From: Empedobacter stercoris
GTDB taxonomy: Bacteria; Bacteroidota; Bacteroidia; Flavobacteriales; Weeksellaceae
Reading direction: 5' to 3'
Length of the DNA: 64,000 bases
Assembly (NCBI RefSeq): GCF_020281205.1
Contig: NZ_JACXZC010000001.1
Coordinates: forward strand, 124,001 to 188,000
In this document: positions 61,624 through 64,000 of the stretch, piece by piece
Numbering within the stretch: position 1 is the first letter of the stretch
Layout: the number at the start of each line of letters is the position of its first letter
Position numbers and translations under genes: made by a program
Notes under the pieces: generated by a model
Told to the model about the DNA's origin: nothing
The model's input: the letters and a program-made list of their open reading frames with translations, nothing else
Databases searched by the model: none

Positions 61624-62886
61624 ATGCAAACAAAAGCAACTTTATTAACGATTGGAGACGAAATCTTAATCGGACAAATTGTCGATACTAATTCAGCATT
61701 TATTGCGCAACAATTAAATAAAATAGGAATTGAAGTCGAAGAAATTATTTCAGTTCAAGACGAGTTAAATCATATTATTGAAGCATTTCAAAGGGGAATT
61801 TCAACGTCGGATATTGTTATTGTAACAGGAGGTTTAGGACCAACAAAAGATGATAAAACTAAAATGGCTTTATGTCAATTTTTAGAGTGCGAATTGATAA
61901 GAGAAGAAAAAGTAATTGAAAATATCATCCATTTATTTGCCACGCGTGGTTATAAAAAAGAATTAAATAACCTCAATCAAGATCAAGCATTGATTCCTGA
62001 AAAATCAACATTTATTCAAAATAAATACGGAACTGCACCATGTTTATGGACAACAATTGAAAACAAAGTTTTGATTAATCTTCCTGGTGTTCCATTTGAA
62101 ATGAAAGGGTTGATGAGAGATGAAATTATTCCTCGTTTAAAAGATAATTTTCAAACAGATATTATTGTGCACCGAGATATTTTAGTCAGTGGAATTCCAG
62201 AGAGCGATTTAGCAATTTTAGTTGAAGATTGGGAAAGTCAATTACCAGAATTTATTCATTTAGCTTACTTACCAAATCGTACGTCAATCGATTTACGATT
62301 CTCAGCAACTGGAGATGATGAGGTTGTTTTGAGAAATTTGATTCAACAAGAAATTGAGAAATTTAAATTGATTGCAGGGAAATATTTAGTTTCTGAAAAT
62401 TCTGGGAAAGCGCAACAAGTTTTAGGAGATCTTTTGAAACAAAAAGACTTAACAATTTCGACAGCCGAAAGTTGTACTGGTGGAAATATTTCAACTTTAA
62501 TTACTTCTGTTTCGGGAAGTTCTTCTTATTTTATTGGTAGTGTTGTTTCGTATGCTACTTCGGTTAAAACTTCTGTTTTAGGTGTTAATCAAAAAGATAT
62601 TGATCAGCATTCGGTTGTTTCAGAACAAGTCGCAAAGCAAATGGCTTTAGGAGCTTGTAAGGTTTTAAAGACCAATTTAGCTGTTTCAACGACAGGAGTG
62701 GCTGGACCAAACAAAGGAGAAGATGACAATGAAGTAGGAACGGTTTGGGTTTCGGTGACAAATGGTCAACAAACCATTAACAAAAAGTATTTTTATCCCT
62801 ATTTGGATCGTGAAGATTTCATCAAAATTGTTTCTACTAATGCTTTGAATTTGGTGATTCAGTTTGTTAATCAAAATTATCAGTAA
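61624..62886 (+). CDS. cinA: CinA-family NMN deamidase / ADP-ribose pyrophosphatase-like protein
   Basis: 420 residues, two domains. The N-terminal molybdopterin-binding-like fold has 'TIGDEILIGQIVDTNSAFIA' and 'IVIVTGGLGPTKDDKTKMAL'. The C-terminal PncC amidase domain (about 265-420) has 'STAESCTGGNISTLITSVSG' and 'TGVAGPNKGEDDNEVGTVWV'. Two-domain CinA proteins recycle pyridine nucleotides; the old competence name is historical. Full length, with its ATG 6 bases after the terminator run. Confidence 0.93.
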   Translation: MQTKATLLTIGDEILIGQIVDTNSAFIAQQLNKIGIEVEEIISVQDELNHIIEAFQRGISTSDIVIVTGGLGPTKDDKTKMALCQFLECELIREEKVIENIIHLFATRGYKKELNNLNQDQALIPEKSTFIQNKYGTAPCLWTTIENKVLINLPGVPFEMKGLMRDEIIPRLKDNFQTDIIVHRDILVSGIPESDLAILVEDWESQLPEFIHLAYLPNRTSIDLRFSATGDDEVVLRNLIQQEIEKFKLIAGKYLVSENSGKAQQVLGDLLKQKDLTISTAESCTGGNISTLITSVSGSSSYFIGSVVSYATSVKTSVLGVNQKDIDQHSVVSEQVAKQMALGACKVLKTNLAVSTTGVAGPNKGEDDNEVGTVWVSVTNGQQTINKKYFYPYLDREDFIKIVSTNALNLVIQFVNQNYQ

Positions 62887-63007
62887 TCGATTGTTTGATG
62901 TTATCATTTTTAATTGATAAACATTTTAAAAACTAATAGTTTATAGTGATGTTTTGATAATTTTATTTTTTGTTTATTTGTAAATGAAGTAATTTAAAAT
63001 CAAAACT

Positions 63008-63844
63008 ATGACGAAAAATATGTACAAAATGCTATTTGTTTTATCTTTTTTTGGATTATCATTTATTGGACAAGCACAGATATTGAATTCTATTTCAAGA
63101 AAATTAGAGGATAAAGCAGATAAATTAATTAATACTAAAAGAAATAAGTCGACTACCGAATCTGTTCAGACTAAAAAAGGTAAAGAGAATTCTACAACTA
63201 TCCAAAGTGGACCATTTCAAGAAAATTCAGTGATGTCCTATGATTTTGTGAGTGGAAATCAAATCATTTTTGAAGATGATTTTTCAGCAAATTCGGTTGG
63301 TAATATGGCAACAAAATGGACAAGTAATGGAATGGGTAGAGTAGAGAATGTTTCTGGTTATCCTGGAAAATGGTTACGTTTATATGACGATAACACTTAT
63401 AAAATAAAAGAACTTGTTCATATACCTGAAAATTTTACGCTCGAATTTGATGTGGTTGTCTTATCAGATACTTCCAAAGAAATTAATTTGGATTTCGGAT
63501 TTGATTACGTGAAAGGTGTTACACAACATTATTATATAGGAAGTCGTAATCCGATTAATATCAGAGCATCGTATCGTTTTGATAATTTCGAATTTACAAG
63601 TAAAGAACTTGATGGAACCAAAAGAAGTAGTGTAGATGCTAATATGTCTTATTTTATCAACAATAAAATGAATGTAAAAATAAGTGTAGAGCAAGATCGT
63701 ATGAAAACTTATGTAAATAATTATAAGATTTTGGATACTGAAATGGTTAATCCTCAAACTAAAAAATATTTTTATTTAGCATTGGATAATGATAAAAATC
63801 CAGCTCAAGTCTACTTAGGTAATTTTAAGATTACTCAATTATAA
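63008..63844 (+). CDS. Secreted protein like the N-terminal half of flavobacterial OmpA-family proteins
   Basis: 278 residues with a signal peptide (1-23, ending GQAQ). A Lys-rich helix follows, then a jelly-roll/LamG-like domain from about 75: 'SYDFVSGNQIIFEDDFSANS' and 'VSGYPGKWLRLYDD'. I recall flavobacterial OmpA-family proteins with this front part and a C-terminal peptidoglycan-binding OmpA domain, which is missing here. It may be a natural short form or a truncation. Function unknown. Start is ATG at 63008, with another Met at codon 5. Confidence 0.65.
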   Translation: MTKNMYKMLFVLSFFGLSFIGQAQILNSISRKLEDKADKLINTKRNKSTTESVQTKKGKENSTTIQSGPFQENSVMSYDFVSGNQIIFEDDFSANSVGNMATKWTSNGMGRVENVSGYPGKWLRLYDDNTYKIKELVHIPENFTLEFDVVVLSDTSKEINLDFGFDYVKGVTQHYYIGSRNPINIRASYRFDNFEFTSKELDGTKRSSVDANMSYFINNKMNVKISVEQDRMKTYVNNYKILDTEMVNPQTKKYFYLALDNDKNPAQVYLGNFKITQL

Positions 63845-63872
63845 TATTAATTTCTTAATATAGTTATTAAAG

Positions 63873-63905
63873 AAAAAAATCACTTCATTACGAAGTGATT
63901 TTTTT
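63873..63905. terminator. Terminator between convergent genes at the window end
   Basis: A 14-bp perfect stem (aaaaaaatcacttc / gaagtgattttttt) with a five-base loop. Confidence 0.85.
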
Positions 63906-63909
63906 GATG

Positions 63910-64000
63910 TTATTTTCTTCTCCCTCGATGAGGATTTTTCGGTTTTGTGTCTTTCTTTGGTTTGAAACCTGTGTTTGTTTTTTTGAAATTATTGTTGCTA
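63910..64000 (-). CDS. C-terminal end of a gene with a basic tail
   Basis: On the minus strand an open frame enters from beyond the window and ends at TAA (63910-63912). About 29 residues are visible, rich in Lys, Arg and Asn, ending KPKNPHRGRRK. Such tails are common on pseudouridine synthases and DEAD-box RNA helicases of Bacteroidota. Too short to identify. Confidence 0.45.
   Translation of the reverse strand, partial: SNNNFKKTNTGFKPKKDTKPKNPHRGRRK

Overview
The window is a chromosomal stretch from a low-GC Bacteroidota genome, most likely a flavobacterium of the Weeksellaceae type (Empedobacter, Weeksella or Chryseobacterium relatives). Support comes from GLPGLI-family secreted proteins, a lipidated BamA-like TamL, a split transketolase, an HU-HIG-type DNA-binding protein, many short Bacteroidota lipoproteins, and promoter boxes of the TAnnTTTG type with weak or absent sigma70 -35 boxes. 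No IS element, prophage, CRISPR array, tRNA or rRNA was seen. The genus is an inference.

Region by region: 1-8046 carries tamL (cut by the window edge), an rRNA/tRNA methyltransferase, a serine hydrolase lipoprotein, an HU-like protein, an OppC-like permease coupled to a Prc protease, and surE. 8239-13310 holds a TPR protein, gyrA, rpmH (too short to stand out, but clear) and ftsE. 13388-16735 is a small glycan locus (two glycosyltransferases and a 2-oxoglutarate oxygenase). 16812-22827 is housekeeping: kdsA, hemN, hpt, adk, pyrD, obg, ybaB/ebfC. 22862-29693 holds a rhomboid protease, an ATP-grasp/DinB pair, an NRDE protein, clpC, the RNase P RNA gene and a PAS-LuxR regulator. 29879-33894 is a split transketolase whose halves are separated by two paralogous secreted proteins of unknown role. 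34142-48509 is again housekeeping (proC, an SSS symporter, recR, a GT2 enzyme, psd-cdsA-LUD-ftsH-rsfS, birA-idi-queD-peroxiredoxin, a YiiX-like lipoprotein, gcvT).

The most interesting part is 48603-58922, read here as a copper-handling region made of two transcription units. The first, on the minus strand (52397 down to 48603), runs: two small paralogous membrane-anchored Cys proteins sharing an ERPE-xx-CNGxCYL motif, an MbnP-like protein, an MbnH/MauG-like di-heme enzyme and a predicted outer-membrane barrel with a CDACGC motif. MbnH is known to convert a tryptophan of MbnP to kynurenine, which creates a copper site. The second, on the plus strand (54310-58371), runs: an AraC regulator with an N-terminal metal-binding-like CxxC domain, a DUF3347 protein, a Cys-rich lipoprotein and a multicopper oxidase with a Met-rich linker and an extra C-terminal barrel-like domain. 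An NlpE-like lipoprotein sits next to it on the opposite strand. Between the two units lie a Gre-factor-like gene, preceded by a structured leader with a 37-codon ORF, and murI.

58923-64000 holds lipA, two tandem GLPGLI genes (the second broken by an in-frame amber codon), cinA, a secreted protein resembling the front half of a flavobacterial OmpA-family protein, and the end of an unidentified basic-tailed gene. Functions were assigned by eye from motifs and remembered family features; no database search was run.
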